Below, in pieces: positions 36,167 to 46,930 of a stretch of DNA of 64,000 nucleotides. How positions within the stretch are numbered: position 1 is the stretch's first letter; every line of letters starts with the position of its first letter. Source of the DNA: Acorus gramineus (taxonomy: Eukaryota > Streptophyta > Magnoliopsida > Acorales > Acoraceae); the NCBI GenBank assembly GCA_030737835.1, contig CM060852.1:4083813-4147812 (forward strand), in the 5' to 3' direction. Made by a program: the position numbers and the translations under genes. The notes beneath the pieces were generated by a model. The model saw only the letters and a list, made by a program, of their open reading frames with translations, was not told the DNA's origin and did no database searches.

Positions 36167-37800
36167 TGTGCAATGGCATCAATACATATCGTGAGTGTAT
36201 ATCGGTATTTAAAGGGTTGGTTACATGATATATTATTTATACTGGTCCTTGCTCCAATTTCCTTATAGTTCCTACTAATTTGCACTTCATATGCAAAGAT
36301 TTAAAAAAGATTGAATAAATTGATCTAATCAAATTAGTTTTTAGATGAGAAAACTATGTTCATCCTTTATCACTTCTTTTTTACCCCTCTCAAACTTCTG
36401 ATTGGCTGAGCATGGAGGCTTGGTGGTATCACTCATTTCTTCTCTCTCTTCCACAGGTTTTCTTCCCTTGTGATCTTCATCAGGACATCGCTAGGAAACC
36501 TAATAGAGTACCTGCGGACTGTGTACCGTTTTCTGTCACTAAATACCAAACTTCAGAATAGGTTGCATGTCTTATCTTACTTTTTTTGAGAGAAGTGGAA
36601 TGTACCTCGTGTTCTTTAATAATTAAAACCAATAAAGTTATTGGATATCCTACATCCAACGACAAAAGATGAATTGGCAAACCAGCACAGATTACATGAG
36701 AGAACATAAGGAGTAATAACATTGACAATCAAATACTCTACTAAGAGCAAAAGAACCATTCTCTTAGTCAATGTTCATCCATTGATATACTGTAAGTCCA
36801 ACGGAAGGGCCTCCAAATGGGTCCCTGCTGATTCTTTGAATACAAAGGCATTTCTCTTTTTCCAAACCACAAACATAGCTTATCAGTATCAATGCACATT
36901 ATCATGTTCAATTTTAGATGCCTTAGCTAGAAAAATTATTATTTTATCAGTTTATCCATATTCATGGCATTAGATTAAAGTTGCTTTCACTGCCGCTCAA
37001 TCTAAGAGGGCATTCTACTTTATGTTATGCTCCAGTTTCCCCATAGATCCATTTGACCCACGTTGAAATTTTCATTTTCATCAACAGCACACTGACACAA
37101 GTTTTCCAATGGGAATATATATAATCGTTGGAAACAAGAGGACAAAACAGGTGTTCTAAACCTCCAAGTTTTGAACAAAACCTTGCTGAAAAATGCATCC
37201 ATTTGGAGAAGGGTAATCAGGGCAGGGTACTACAATAGCTGTGGAAGACTGGGAAAAAAAACTAGATCCATGTAAAGATTAACATATTCTTTGGAGAGTG
37301 GTGCTAAAGGGTCGCTGCTCTGTTCTAGATACAAGTACAGAATGACACAGTGGCCGTGCTTTTACTGAACAAGAAACCCAGGACCAAGAATGAAGTCCAA
37401 ATGGGGGATATTGGGTTTGTGCAGCAGTTAAGAATGTGGTGAAATTTGTTGGAAAATCAGTTGGTAGAAGCTAGTAATATAGCTCAGCTTCAGGGGATCC
37501 AAATAATATGCAAGAGGATAATGTGGTTGAGAAGCAAAGGAAGAGGCCGAGCTTCTTGCTGAGATCCTTCTTCTTAAGCATCTTAATTAATGTCTTATGG
37601 TGGCTCAAAAATTTAAGCAGATCTGGGATGTTACGTCTTGTTGACAATCAGAGAGTTTAAACAATATCCCCAAAAAGGAGAACAAAAAAAGATGGGGCCA
37701 AGAAGTAGTGAGCTCTGTGATTTCTATAATGAGGATACATTAAAACATCTATCTATTTCAGATGCATATTTAGCAGAGAGAAAGGGAACGACTCATGCAA
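36167..37800. other. Intergenic spacer
   Basis: No domain-bearing frame and no clear element boundary seen. Some short minus-strand frames could be very old retroelement remains but cannot be assigned. Confidence 0.35.
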
Positions 37801-37805
37801 TGCTT

Positions 37806-37826
37806 GGGGGGGGGGGGGGGGGGGGG
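37806..37826 (+). repeat. Uninterrupted run of 21 G
   Basis: A 21-nt guanine homopolymer immediately left of the 181-bp tandem duplication. It could form G-quadruplexes and is also prone to assembly and length error. Confidence 0.85.
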
Positions 37827-37840
37827 TGTTGTGTGTAGCT

Positions 37841-38200
37841 TTTGAAAAGACCCAAAAATGTGGCAGTGCTTCGGAAGAATTAAAAAAAAAGAGGGGCAGA
37901 ACAAAAAATGGGAAATATCTCAACTCATTCCTATGCAATATGTTGGGCTATTTGTAATAAAAAATGAAAAAAATTCTCCAGGAAGATGGTTTATGGTGAA
38001 AATGCATAGGAGAATGTAGCTTTTGAGAACACCCAAAGAATGTGAGAGTGTTTCAGAAGAATTAAAAAAAGAGGGGCAGAAGCAAAAATGGGAAATATTC
38101 AACTCCTTCCATATGCGGTATGGTGGGCTATTTGTCCATCAAAAATGAAATGATTTTATTCACGAAGATGGTTTATGGCAACATAAAAGAATGAGTTATC
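37841..38200. repeat. Two-copy tandem duplication, period about 181 bp
   Basis: The segment starting TTTGAAAAGACCC at 37841 recurs diverged from 38022 (TTTGAGAACACCC). Shared blocks include GAAGAATTAAAAAAA.GAGG, GGGCTATTTGT and GAAGATGGTTTATGG. Neither copy encodes a recognised protein. Confidence 0.8.
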
Positions 38201-40249
38201 TAACATAAAAGAATGGGATAAACTAGTCAGGAGCTCAACAGGTAACTCTGGATTGTGCCAGGGGTTGGATGATTGTATAGGATAGTGTGAGGCTTACACA
38301 TTAGTGTGGGTGGTGTGATTTTATATTTCTCAGGTTTTTGGCAATAACTCCTAATGTCTCTGGAGGTAAAGTTTATATCCCATTTTGGAGTTTTTACTCT
38401 GTTTTTAAAATTAAGTCACAGGTGGTAAACTCTCACCTTTCATTTAAAAGGAACATACTAATATTAGTGTTCCCTTTGCACTCATGTCGCTATTTTACAT
38501 TACCAATGGAGTACCTAATGCAGAGTCCAAGCATTAAAAAATGTATGCAACAGACCATCAAACAAAAAAAATTCACGCAACAGCAAACTCAAGACAAATA
38601 CCACATAGTTGATTCCATTGGCAATTGCAAATTAATAACCAGACAAGCTCTCAAGTGTGAGATAAGAAAAATAAAGTTTTGCAATGAATGACTCCACCCG
38701 AAACTGAATTTTTTATCACATTAGATGGATGTTATATAGACCTGATTCCTCAATGGAGAGCATGCACCCCAAATTTGGTTGAAATGGGCAAATGATGGAA
38801 ATAGTGAGTGAGCTTTGTGGAGGGGAAGACCAAACTAGAGAGCATCTATCTTTCAATATTCGATTGGTATAGCTCTCGGTACTTGGTGTGAGTTCAACAA
38901 TCTTGAAAAAATGAGGTGGGGATTCTGAGAGAAGTACAAAAGTGCGACTGAAGCAATGAAGCCAAGTTTCAAAGGCATATCAGCTTATTCCCACCCATGC
39001 AGTGTGTTGGCAAATGACTTGCACGTAATGCCTCTTTCTACGAAAAATAACTTATGTGGAGAATAATTGAGTGGCTATTATGGCAGGCCTTCAATTGAGT
39101 GATAGCGCTTCTTGGAGAGGATACACTTTCATACTTTATTTGGGGTAGCGACATAAGTTATTCAATGACAGATAACTACTCCAATATGGAAATCTATACC
39201 AGTAGAATAAGCCATTTTGTATTTGGATGTGTTTTTAGTTATTATCGCTAAGAAACATACTAATGAAGTTTTTGTTGTTTGGTTGTCCATGTATAAGTTG
39301 TGGATAAAAGGTGAATAAGATGTTAATAAAGATTTGTGACATGTAGATCCTGTGATTTATAAAAAATGATGACGGATGATTTGACATGTAAACCCCTTTA
39401 TATCAGTGGAATAGATTGGGTAGACTAATACAATTCTAAAGAGGACCTAGAAAAACAACATCAACTTATTATCACCTATTCTAACATATCTAACATAGTT
39501 CTATCCACCCATTCCTTGCAAACAAATAAGTTTTGGGGCTTATTTACCCCTATTCCACATCTATTCATCTACCCAAATAGAGGGTCAAGAAAAATGGGAT
39601 ATAATTAGAAAGGGACATAGGGTAAAACTTGGGGGCCATTGTATGGGCTGTTTGTGGCCTGTGGGATAGCCTATCGCATTTATTTCAAGTTCTTTTCCTT
39701 TTTTTTGTTTGATTGGATATCCTTTGCCTCCACCTGTTCCAAGGGCAATTTTCATTAATAGATCGCTCCAACATTTAGTTCAAAAAAACCCTAATTTCTC
39801 AAACATCAATCTTCTTTCTAAGACCCCATTAAGCTTTGTCCAACAAGTATAAGATGAAGATTTTATTAATACAAAGGTGATCGCCTAACATTTCCATAAA
39901 AAAAAAAAGAAGTAAAAGATGAAGAACCCACTAATGATAATACTGCACACTGGTCTCCTTGTTTCCACAGAAAACAAAAAAAACAAACTTCAAATCAAAT
40001 GAGGTTAAAGAGAGAATACATGACACCTTTCTTCCAACAAGCATATATAATATGTGATAATGTCAACAGAGAGGCAGAATTGGATAGATCAAAAGAGGAT
40101 ATAAGCTAACAGAAATTATCAAATTATAACTGACAGGATGTTAATGAAGATCCAACACTAGAAACGAACAAAGACAGACACTGATTCATTATGTCACACT
40201 GACAACAAAAAATAGCGGTACCTCCAGTGAAATAGACATCAATAATGTC
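38201..40249. other. Intergenic spacer and helicase 3' flank
   Basis: No gene is recognised. A T/A-rich segment at 39165-39570 has MITE-like character but no clear ends. The part next to 40250 should contain the 3' UTR of the helicase gene. Confidence 0.4.
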
Positions 40250-42409
40250 TCAGTGCGCAAAGACGGTGTCATTGCGCCTGGGGGGTCTGTCTGGTATGGA
40301 GCCTGGCTTGAACTTGGAGGCCTCATGCCTGGCAAGTTCTGGAGGGACGGGGCTATTGCTCTGGACGAGCATCTGCTTGAGGTCGTAGAAGACCTCTGTA
40401 TCATGCAAAGTGAGGAACGTTGTTGCCACCCCAGTCTTGCCAGCACGCCCCGTACGCCCAATGCGGTGAGTGTACATTTCAATGTTTCCTGGCATGTCAT
40501 GGTTGATCACGTGGGCTACATCAGGGATGTCAATCCCACGCCCAGCTACATCTGTGGCAACAAGAACAGTGAAGCGCTTGCTGCGGAATCCTTCCAAGCT
40601 GATTTCACGCTGCTCCTGGGTCTTACCCCCGTGCAGTGTGGTGACACGGTAGCCAGACTTATCAAGGGCCTTGGCAACATTATCAGCGGTCCTCTTGGTG
40701 TTGACGAACACGATGGAAGTCTTGTCTTCGCCAATGTCATCAAGCATCTTCTGCAACCTCGACATCTTCTCAGACTCCTTCAGCATGATGACGTGTTGGG
40801 TAATCAGATCAGTGGTCTTGCCCGCAGTCCCAATGGTGACAACCACAGGGTTCCTTAGGTACTTGCGGGCAAGCCTCTCCACAGCCGGGGGCATGGTTGC
40901 ACTGAACATGTAGGTAGTCCGGTAGATGCGCTTCTCATCGAGCTCCTCATCCTCATTCTCTGGTTTCAGGTTGCTGGAGGGCATGGCGTCAAGAACCCCA
41001 ACCACCTGTGGCTCGAATCCCATATCGATCATCCGGTCTGCCTCATCAAGGACAACATAATTGCACTGGTTCAGTACCGCATACCTGCGCTCAAGGCAGT
41101 CCAGGAGCCTTCCCGGGGTGGCAATCACCACCTCACACCCCTGCCGCAGGTGGAAACCCTGCTCTTCGATTGACTGGCCACCAACAATGGAGACAACCTT
41201 GATCCCCAGGTAGTGAGCGAACTTGACAGTCTCATCCTCGATCTGCTGGGCAAGCTCCCGAGTTGGGGCCATTACGACTGCATAGGGACCCTCAGCTTCA
41301 TTGTCTTCACTCATCGGAGGGAGGCGGGTGATATAGGTGAGCATGGGCAGGACAAAGGCAGCTGTTTTGCCCGAACCAGTCTCAGCAATCCCTATAACGT
41401 CCCTCTGCTGCATGCCCAATGGGATGGCGGCCATCTGGATCGGGGAGGGTTTCTTGTAGCCTACCTTTTCCACTGCCTTGAGGAGCTCGGGAGGAAGCCG
41501 GCTCTCGGACCAGTTTCTCATGGGACGTGGGAGACGGGAACCCTTGTAAGAGATGTTGAAATCCTCACGGAAGATACGCCAGTCCCTTTCTGTCATCTCC
41601 TCGAGGGGCTTGTCAGACCAGTGGCGATCTACACGCATGTCAAAGGTGTCATAGAGATCAGCGGCCTCTTCCCTCTGGCGTCGGGCTGCAGCCTCCTCGG
41701 GCCTCTCTTCCAGGGGGGCGCCATCCTTACGGCGCATCTCCTCGCGGGTCTCACGCTCATTACGGGCCGCCAGCTTCTTCTGTTCACGACGATCCATCCC
41801 AGCACGGAAGCCACGGCCAAAGAGGAGGCGGGCCTCGTGGGGGCTCTGATAAAGAACATTCATGTCACGGGATGTGTCCTCCGTGTTCTCCCAGTCAAAA
41901 GAAAACCTGAACTTTTCACTAGGCTTGATCACCCTCTTCTTAGGCTTCTTTGTGCCCAGATATTGTTCCTTAATTGCCTCCAGTTCCTTCTCCCTCTCGC
42001 GCTCCGCCTGCTTCTCCAGCCTCCCCCGATCCCTGTCACGCTCCCGATCATGCTCTCGGTCCCTGGACAACCTGGGGTCCTCCTCCCCGCGAGGCCCAGA
42101 GCGATGATCGCGATCGCGATGATCCCGGTCACGGTCGCGATCCCGGTCTCGGTCCCGATCCCTGTCTCTGTCCCTGTCCCTCTCCCGGTCCCTAGAGGAT
42201 CGGTGGCGGGACTCGTGATCGAGGGTCTTGTCTTTCGTCTTATCCTCCTCTTCCTGCTGCTGCTGGAGTTCTAGGGCACGGCGCTTAACCTCCTCCTCTC
42301 GGCGCTGGAGGGCGGCCTTCTCGCGCTCAGCCTTGGTGATGAAGACGGGCTTCTTCAGGTCGGGAGCAGCGATGGGTGGCCTCTTCTCGTCTTCTAACGT
42401 CCGCTTCAT
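40250..42409 (-). CDS. DEAD-box RNA helicase, PRP28/DDX23 type (plant RH21-like)
   Basis: A single exon of 719 residues. The N-terminus (about 1-150) is a charged region with RD/RE dipeptide repeats like an RS domain. The block [20 protein letters not shown] (164-183) is characteristic of Prp28 orthologues. The helicase core runs from a Q motif near 317-324, with Walker A AETGSGKT (342-349), PTRELAQQI (382-390), TPGR (431-434), DEAD (455-458), SAT (503-505), [10 protein letters not shown] (618-627) and HRIGRTGR (648-655). Prp28 helps swap U1 for U6 at the 5' splice site in the U4/U6.U5 tri-snRNP, in the nucleus. All motifs are intact. The ATG at 42409 fits the conserved N-terminal start MKRTLED. 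A same-sense copia LTR begins only about 160 bp upstream. Confidence 0.95.
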   Translation of the reverse strand: MKRTLEDEKRPPIAAPDLKKPVFITKAEREKAALQRREEEVKRRALELQQQQEEEDKTKDKTLDHESRHRSSRDRERDRDRDRDRDRDRDRDRDRDHRDRDHRSGPRGEEDPRLSRDREHDRERDRDRGRLEKQAEREREKELEAIKEQYLGTKKPKKRVIKPSEKFRFSFDWENTEDTSRDMNVLYQSPHEARLLFGRGFRAGMDRREQKKLAARNERETREEMRRKDGAPLEERPEEAAARRQREEAADLYDTFDMRVDRHWSDKPLEEMTERDWRIFREDFNISYKGSRLPRPMRNWSESRLPPELLKAVEKVGYKKPSPIQMAAIPLGMQQRDVIGIAETGSGKTAAFVLPMLTYITRLPPMSEDNEAEGPYAVVMAPTRELAQQIEDETVKFAHYLGIKVVSIVGGQSIEEQGFHLRQGCEVVIATPGRLLDCLERRYAVLNQCNYVVLDEADRMIDMGFEPQVVGVLDAMPSSNLKPENEDEELDEKRIYRTTYMFSATMPPAVERLARKYLRNPVVVTIGTAGKTTDLITQHVIMLKESEKMSRLQKMLDDIGEDKTSIVFVNTKRTADNVAKALDKSGYRVTTLHGGKTQEQREISLEGFRSKRFTVLVATDVAGRGIDIPDVAHVINHDMPGNIEMYTHRIGRTGRAGKTGVATTFLTLHDTEVFYDLKQMLVQSNSPVPPELARHEASKFKPGSIPDRPPRRNDTVFAH

Positions 42410-42566
42410 CGCTCCCGGCTAGGGCTTTCGAACGCACGAAGATCCCAGATAGATTGAATGGATGCAATAGATTTGGGGGAACGAATCGATCTGTCTCTCT
42501 CTATTCTAAATGACCCGCAGACCATTCTTGTTAAGCCCGTATAATCCGAAATGCCCATACTTTATC

Positions 42567-42806
42567 ACTAAGTAGAATACATAGACACAAATATACATAA
42601 ACAAAATACACAAGCATACAGAAGAAATGTAGAGAGAGATAAGTTGTGGAATACATGAGAAACCCCTATTTATAGGGTGCATAGAGAAATCTCAAAGGTG
42701 GAGAGTTCAAGTCTATAGAGGTGAGAGGGAGATAGTGGGACAATAATAGAAGAGTGGGGGAGGTTATGGCTAGAAAGAGTGGTGGTTATCCACTATATTC
42801 ACAACA
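42567..42806 (-). repeat. copia 3' LTR, next to the helicase promoter
   Basis: About 240 bp that matches the right LTR from ACTAAGTAGAATACA to the terminal TTCACAACA (TGTTGTGAA on the minus strand). It contains a TATA element CTATAAATAG on the minus strand at 42666-42675. Compared with the right LTR it lacks two short segments. Confidence 0.85.
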
Positions 42807-42820
42807 CTCCCCCTTGGATG
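42807..42820 (-). other. copia polypurine tract
   Basis: On the minus strand the sequence CATCCAAGGGGGAG directly precedes the TGTTGTG start of the 3' LTR, the expected place of the plus-strand primer. Next to it, a block with GCCTCATTAAAAC and GGAAAACCCAATGGGA is present twice (42839 and 42950), a motif often seen near the 3' end of plant copia elements. Confidence 0.75.
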
Positions 42821-43057
42821 ACCACCACGCTAAGATAATTGCCTCATTAAAACATTGCTTGGAAAACCCAATGGGAAAAAACCAAAGCGAAGGAAAAAGA
42901 GTACAATGTAACTTAATCGTATAATAGTGTATGTGTTTGACACTGCCTCATTAAAACCTTGCCAGGAAAACCCAATGGGACAAAACCTAGATGAAGGAAA
43001 AATATTACAGTTCACAAAATGTCATAAAAAATTACTTCCCCTCGTAAGTACAAGATT

Positions 43058-44055
43058 TCAAGAATTTTGGTCACAAACTCGTCGCATCCCGATTTCATAC
43101 ACCAGCTTCTTGAATGTTGATGTCGACAAAGCTTTAGTAAACAAATCTGTAAGATTATCCTTTGACTGAATTTGTTGAACATCAATTTCATGTCTCTGCT
43201 AGAGCTCATGAGTGTAAAAGAATTTTGGAGAAATATGCTTCGTTCTATCACCCTTGATATATCCCCATTTGATCTGAGTAATGCATGCTGCATTGTCTTC
43301 ATATATAGTTGTTGGAACATCTGTAATGAGAGAGAGTCCACATGCAGTACGAATATGATGAACCAAAGACCTTATCCACACGCATTCCCGGCTTGCTTCG
43401 TGGAGTGCAAGAATCTCAGAGTGGTTAGAAGACGTGGCGATCAAAGTCTGTTTCGTAGATCGCCAAGAGATTGTTGTGCCACCGCAAGTGAATACATAGC
43501 CTGTTTGTGAGCGAGCTTTGTGAGGATCTAAAAGATATCCTGAATCTGCATAACCCTTTAGTTGTGCACCATTATTGGAATCATTTGCATAGAATAGACC
43601 CATGTCTGACGTTCCACGAAGATAACGAAAAATGTGCTTCACACCATTCCAATGCCTTCGAGTTGGTGCAGAGCTAAATCTGGTCAATAAATTAACTGAA
43701 AATGCAATATCAAGTCTAATGCATTGGGCCAAATATAATAAGGCACCAATTGCACTAAGATATGGTACTTCAGGACCAAGAAGATTTTCAGTATCTTCTT
43801 TTGGACGAAAAGGGTCCTTCTTTGGGTCAAGTAACCTTACTACCATTGGAGTACTTAATGGATGACATTTGTCCATATTAAAACACTTCAGGATTTTTCA
43901 ACATATGTTGTTTGATGAACAAGTATCCCATTTGAACTTTGCTCAATTTGCAAGCCGAGACAGTATCTTGTTTTTCAAAGATCTTTCATTTCAAACTCTT
44001 TTTTCAGATATTCGGAAGCCTTTTCGAGCTCTTCAGAAGTCGATGATTTGTGTCA
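43058..44055 (-). pseudogene. copia reverse transcriptase (end) and RNase H remnant
   Basis: The longest open part (43876-43199) starts at MDKCHPLSTPMV and includes YLSAIGALLYLAQ.IRLDI, HWNGVKHIFRYLRGT, GYADSGYLLDPHKARSQTGY and the RNase H end ASRECVWIRS. An in-frame TAG at 43197-43199 interrupts it, and the same frame goes on to a tail with LTDLFTKALSTSTFKKLVYEIGM, stopping at 43058. Upstream to about 44055, frameshifted pieces of the reverse transcriptase palm end are readable. The catalytic YVDD region and everything before it are absent. Confidence 0.88.
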
Positions 44056-44157
44056 ATGAAGTATTAATATTTAAATCCTCTTCATTATGATGATGATGGT
44101 GAAATCTAATCATAATTTACATGTTCCTGCTGGGATACATGAATATTTTTTTTTATT

Positions 44158-44466
44158 ATTTGGTCCTTCAAGGACCCAAAAAATAATAGCATATAAGTTT
44201 TGTTTGGTCCTACAGGAACACGAGCAATCATGATTTGTGTATATATATCCTTCAGGAATAAAAATTATACGGTCTTTCAGAGACACATTCTAATCATATC
44301 TTTCACATGGTCCTCCAAGGATGCATGCAATAATTTTTGTAGTCCTTCAGCGATAGAATAAAATTTGTATGGTCTTATTGGAACACATTATTCAGAACTT
44401 CTACACGGTCTTTCAGAGATCCATGTAAATACAATTTTTGTATGATCCTATAGGGACACATGACAT
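44158..44466. repeat. Degenerate palindromic repeats inside the copia element
   Basis: Six or more units, spaced about 40-60 bp, carry short palindromes such as GGTCCTTCAAGGACC, GGTCCTACAGGAACAC, TCCTTCAGGAA, GGTCCTCCAAGGAT and GATCCTATAGGGACAC, separated by AT-rich sequence. They stand where gag and most of pol should be. Confidence 0.75.
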
Positions 44467-45098
44467 TGTAACATTAAAATGAATCTCAAATCAAATATAA
44501 ATATCAAATTAATTGATACAAGGAATAAGGACTGATGTTAGCACAAATCTAAGAAATAAGTGAAACATCAAAATATAATTCCATATAGTCAAACATAAAA
44601 AAATTTAAGCTACAAATTTTAATCATTTTTTTTTCACATATATATGAATATGGAACAGATTGAGACTAATATGAATTTTTTATTTTATTTTATATGTGAC
44701 ATAGCATGTGACGGTATTGTAACCACAGTAAAGTAACCGAAGCACTATATATGTTGAATAAATAAACTAATATTTATGCCACATATTAAAAAAAACTTTT
44801 AAAAACTTTTCATTTTCATTATTAAAAAAAATACAAAAAGGAATCATGGTGCTGCCAAAATAGTATGGGTGTTTTTCAAATAGGGCATGATGGTGAATAT
44901 AATAAAATCATGGGTTCTACTCATGCTAATAGAATCATTCATGAATATAATAAACCAACATAATATATATAAATTATAGAATAACATGCCATACTTATAA
45001 CAACAGTGAATTCAATATGGATGTAAAGGCATGAGAGAATATTTTTTATGTAGATCATTAACAACTCACCGAATATAAACCTACCTTTTAACAAAGAG

Positions 45099-45117
45099 CT
45101 TCTCGTGCTGATAACGT
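45099..45117 (-). other. copia primer-binding site candidate
   Basis: On the minus strand CGTTATCAGCACGAG directly follows the CA end of the 5' LTR, the place and sequence type commonly seen in plant copia elements. Which tRNA primes is not determined here. Confidence 0.55.
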
Positions 45118-45398
45118 GTTAAAAACTAAGTAGAATACAGAGACACAAGTATACATAAACAAAGTACACAAGCATATAGAAGAGAAGTAGAGAGAGATTC
45201 TTATTCACTATTTGTTGGTTGTGGAATACATGAGAAACCCCTCTATTTATAGGGTGCATAGAAATCCCAAAGGTGGAGAGTTACAAGTCTATAGAGGTGA
45301 GGGAAAGATAGTGGGGCAATAATGGGAGTGTTATGGAATAAAAGAGGGGGCGAGATTATGGCTAGGAAGAGTGGTGGTTATCCACTATATTCACAACA
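45118..45398 (-). repeat. copia 5' LTR
   Basis: The 281-bp LTR has TG..CA-type ends and a TATA element (CTATAAATAG on the minus strand) at 45243-45252. Its two extra segments (about 45203-45228 and 45329-45348) are missing from the other LTR. Confidence 0.85.
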
Positions 45399-45700
45399 TA
45401 TAATTATATATACGGATATTTAAATTAAATATTTGTATATGATCTGAAAATCTGGATTCAAACTTGGATAATTATCAAAAATATCTAAAAAATAAAATAA
45501 TATATATAATATATGAAATACGAAAAAAAAGTCTAATCTATCTATTTATCTTTTATCTATAATACTAACCAAAATTATTTTTCAACTTCGTAACACAATT
45601 TTACATATTTATCCCTAATAAATTTGTTAAAGTCTATTAGAATTTTAAATATATATTGAATTAATGGTGTTTATTGTACCACGTCACCATATTTTTTGTT

Positions 45701-46930
45701 ATTATCTATTACTTACTTATTAAAAGAATTCTGTGACCCAATATTTTCATTTCCATTTTTATCCTTTAATTAATTGTTTAATTATCTATTACTTACTTAT
45801 TAAAAGAATTATGTGACCCAATATTTTCATTTCCATTTTTATCCTTTAATTAACTGTTTAATTATCTATTAATTACTTATTAAAAGAATTATGTGACCCA
45901 ATATTTTTATTTCCATTTTTATCATTTAATTAATTGTTTAATTACTTATATTAATAGATTTATTTAAAGTTTTAAAATTTTAAAATCATTAAATGATACG
46001 ATCTGATCTAATAAGATTACGACTTGTTTAATTATTAATATGTTATTATCATATTTAAGATTTTGGTAAATCATAAAATTTTAAGTTATGAAAATCAGAT
46101 TTTATTAAATCATATAAATATATTTTTATTTTAAAACATATCAATTACTTACTTATTAAAAGAATTCTTTGACCCAATATTTTCATTTTCATTTTTATCC
46201 TTTAATTAATTGTTTAATTACTTATAGTAATAGATCTATTACTTACTTATTAAAAGAATTCTGTGACCCAATATTTTCATTTCCATTTTTATCCTTTAAT
46301 TAATTATTTAATTACTTATAGTAATAGATTTATTTAAATTTTTAAATTTTAAAATCATTAAATGATACAATCTGATCTAATAAGATTACGATTTATTTAA
46401 TTATTAATATGTTATTATCAGATTTAAGATTTTGATAAATCATAAAATTTTAAGATATGAAAATCAGATTTTATTAAATCATATAAATATATTTTTATTT
46501 TAAAACATATTTATATATTATAATTTCTTAATTTCAAAATTAAATATATTCACCATATATATCCATTAAATTTTATTTCTATGAATATATTTTTTGTAAT
46601 AGAATGAAAAAACCCTCATGAACTAAAATAAATAATATAAGATGTACATATGAATCTAATATTCTTTATAAATCTATATATCTATCTATTACTTATTTGT
46701 TAAAAAGATTTTGTGACCCAATATTTTCATTTTCCTTTTTATCCTTTAGTCAATCGTTTAATGACTAATAGTAATAAATTTATTTAAATTTTAAAATTTT
46801 AATTATTAATAGTAATATATTTATTTAAATTTTAAAATTTAATGACTAATAGTAATAAATTTATTTAAATTTTAAAATTTTAAAACTATTCAATGATATA
46901 ATATGATCTAATAAGATTATATGATTTATT
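45701..46930. repeat. Composite AT-rich tandem array of two unit types
   Basis: Unit A (80 bp, TATTACTTACTTATTAAAAG followed by a GTGACCCAATATTTTCATTT stretch) starts at 45701, 45781 and 45861, then at about 46141, 46231 and 46683. Unit B (about 195 bp, AAATCATTAAATGATACRAT, TCTGATCTAATAAGATTACG and TTTTAAAACATAT) starts at about 45941 and 46321, with a third degraded copy from about 46790. The order is A A A B A A B A B'. No coding potential. Confidence 0.88.

Larger units (their letters stand above)
42567..45398 (-). mobile_element. Ty1/copia LTR retrotransposon, internally deleted, minus orientation
   Basis: Two similar LTRs bracket about 2.3 kb that keep only the end of pol. The order on the minus strand is 5' LTR (45398-45118), primer-binding region, a repeat-rich spacer, a reverse transcriptase/RNase H fragment, a polypurine tract and 3' LTR (42806-42567). 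No gag, protease or integrase is recognised, so the copy depends on others for movement. The left LTR lacks the first few bases present in the right one, and no 5-bp target duplication could be matched. Substitutions and two indels between the LTRs show it is not a recent insertion. Confidence 0.85.

Noticed and set aside
41213..42274. Plus-strand 353-codon open frame
   Set aside because: It is antisense to the helicase coding sequence; the helicase motifs on the minus strand are unambiguous and the plus-strand product has only low-complexity Leu/Pro/Val repeats.
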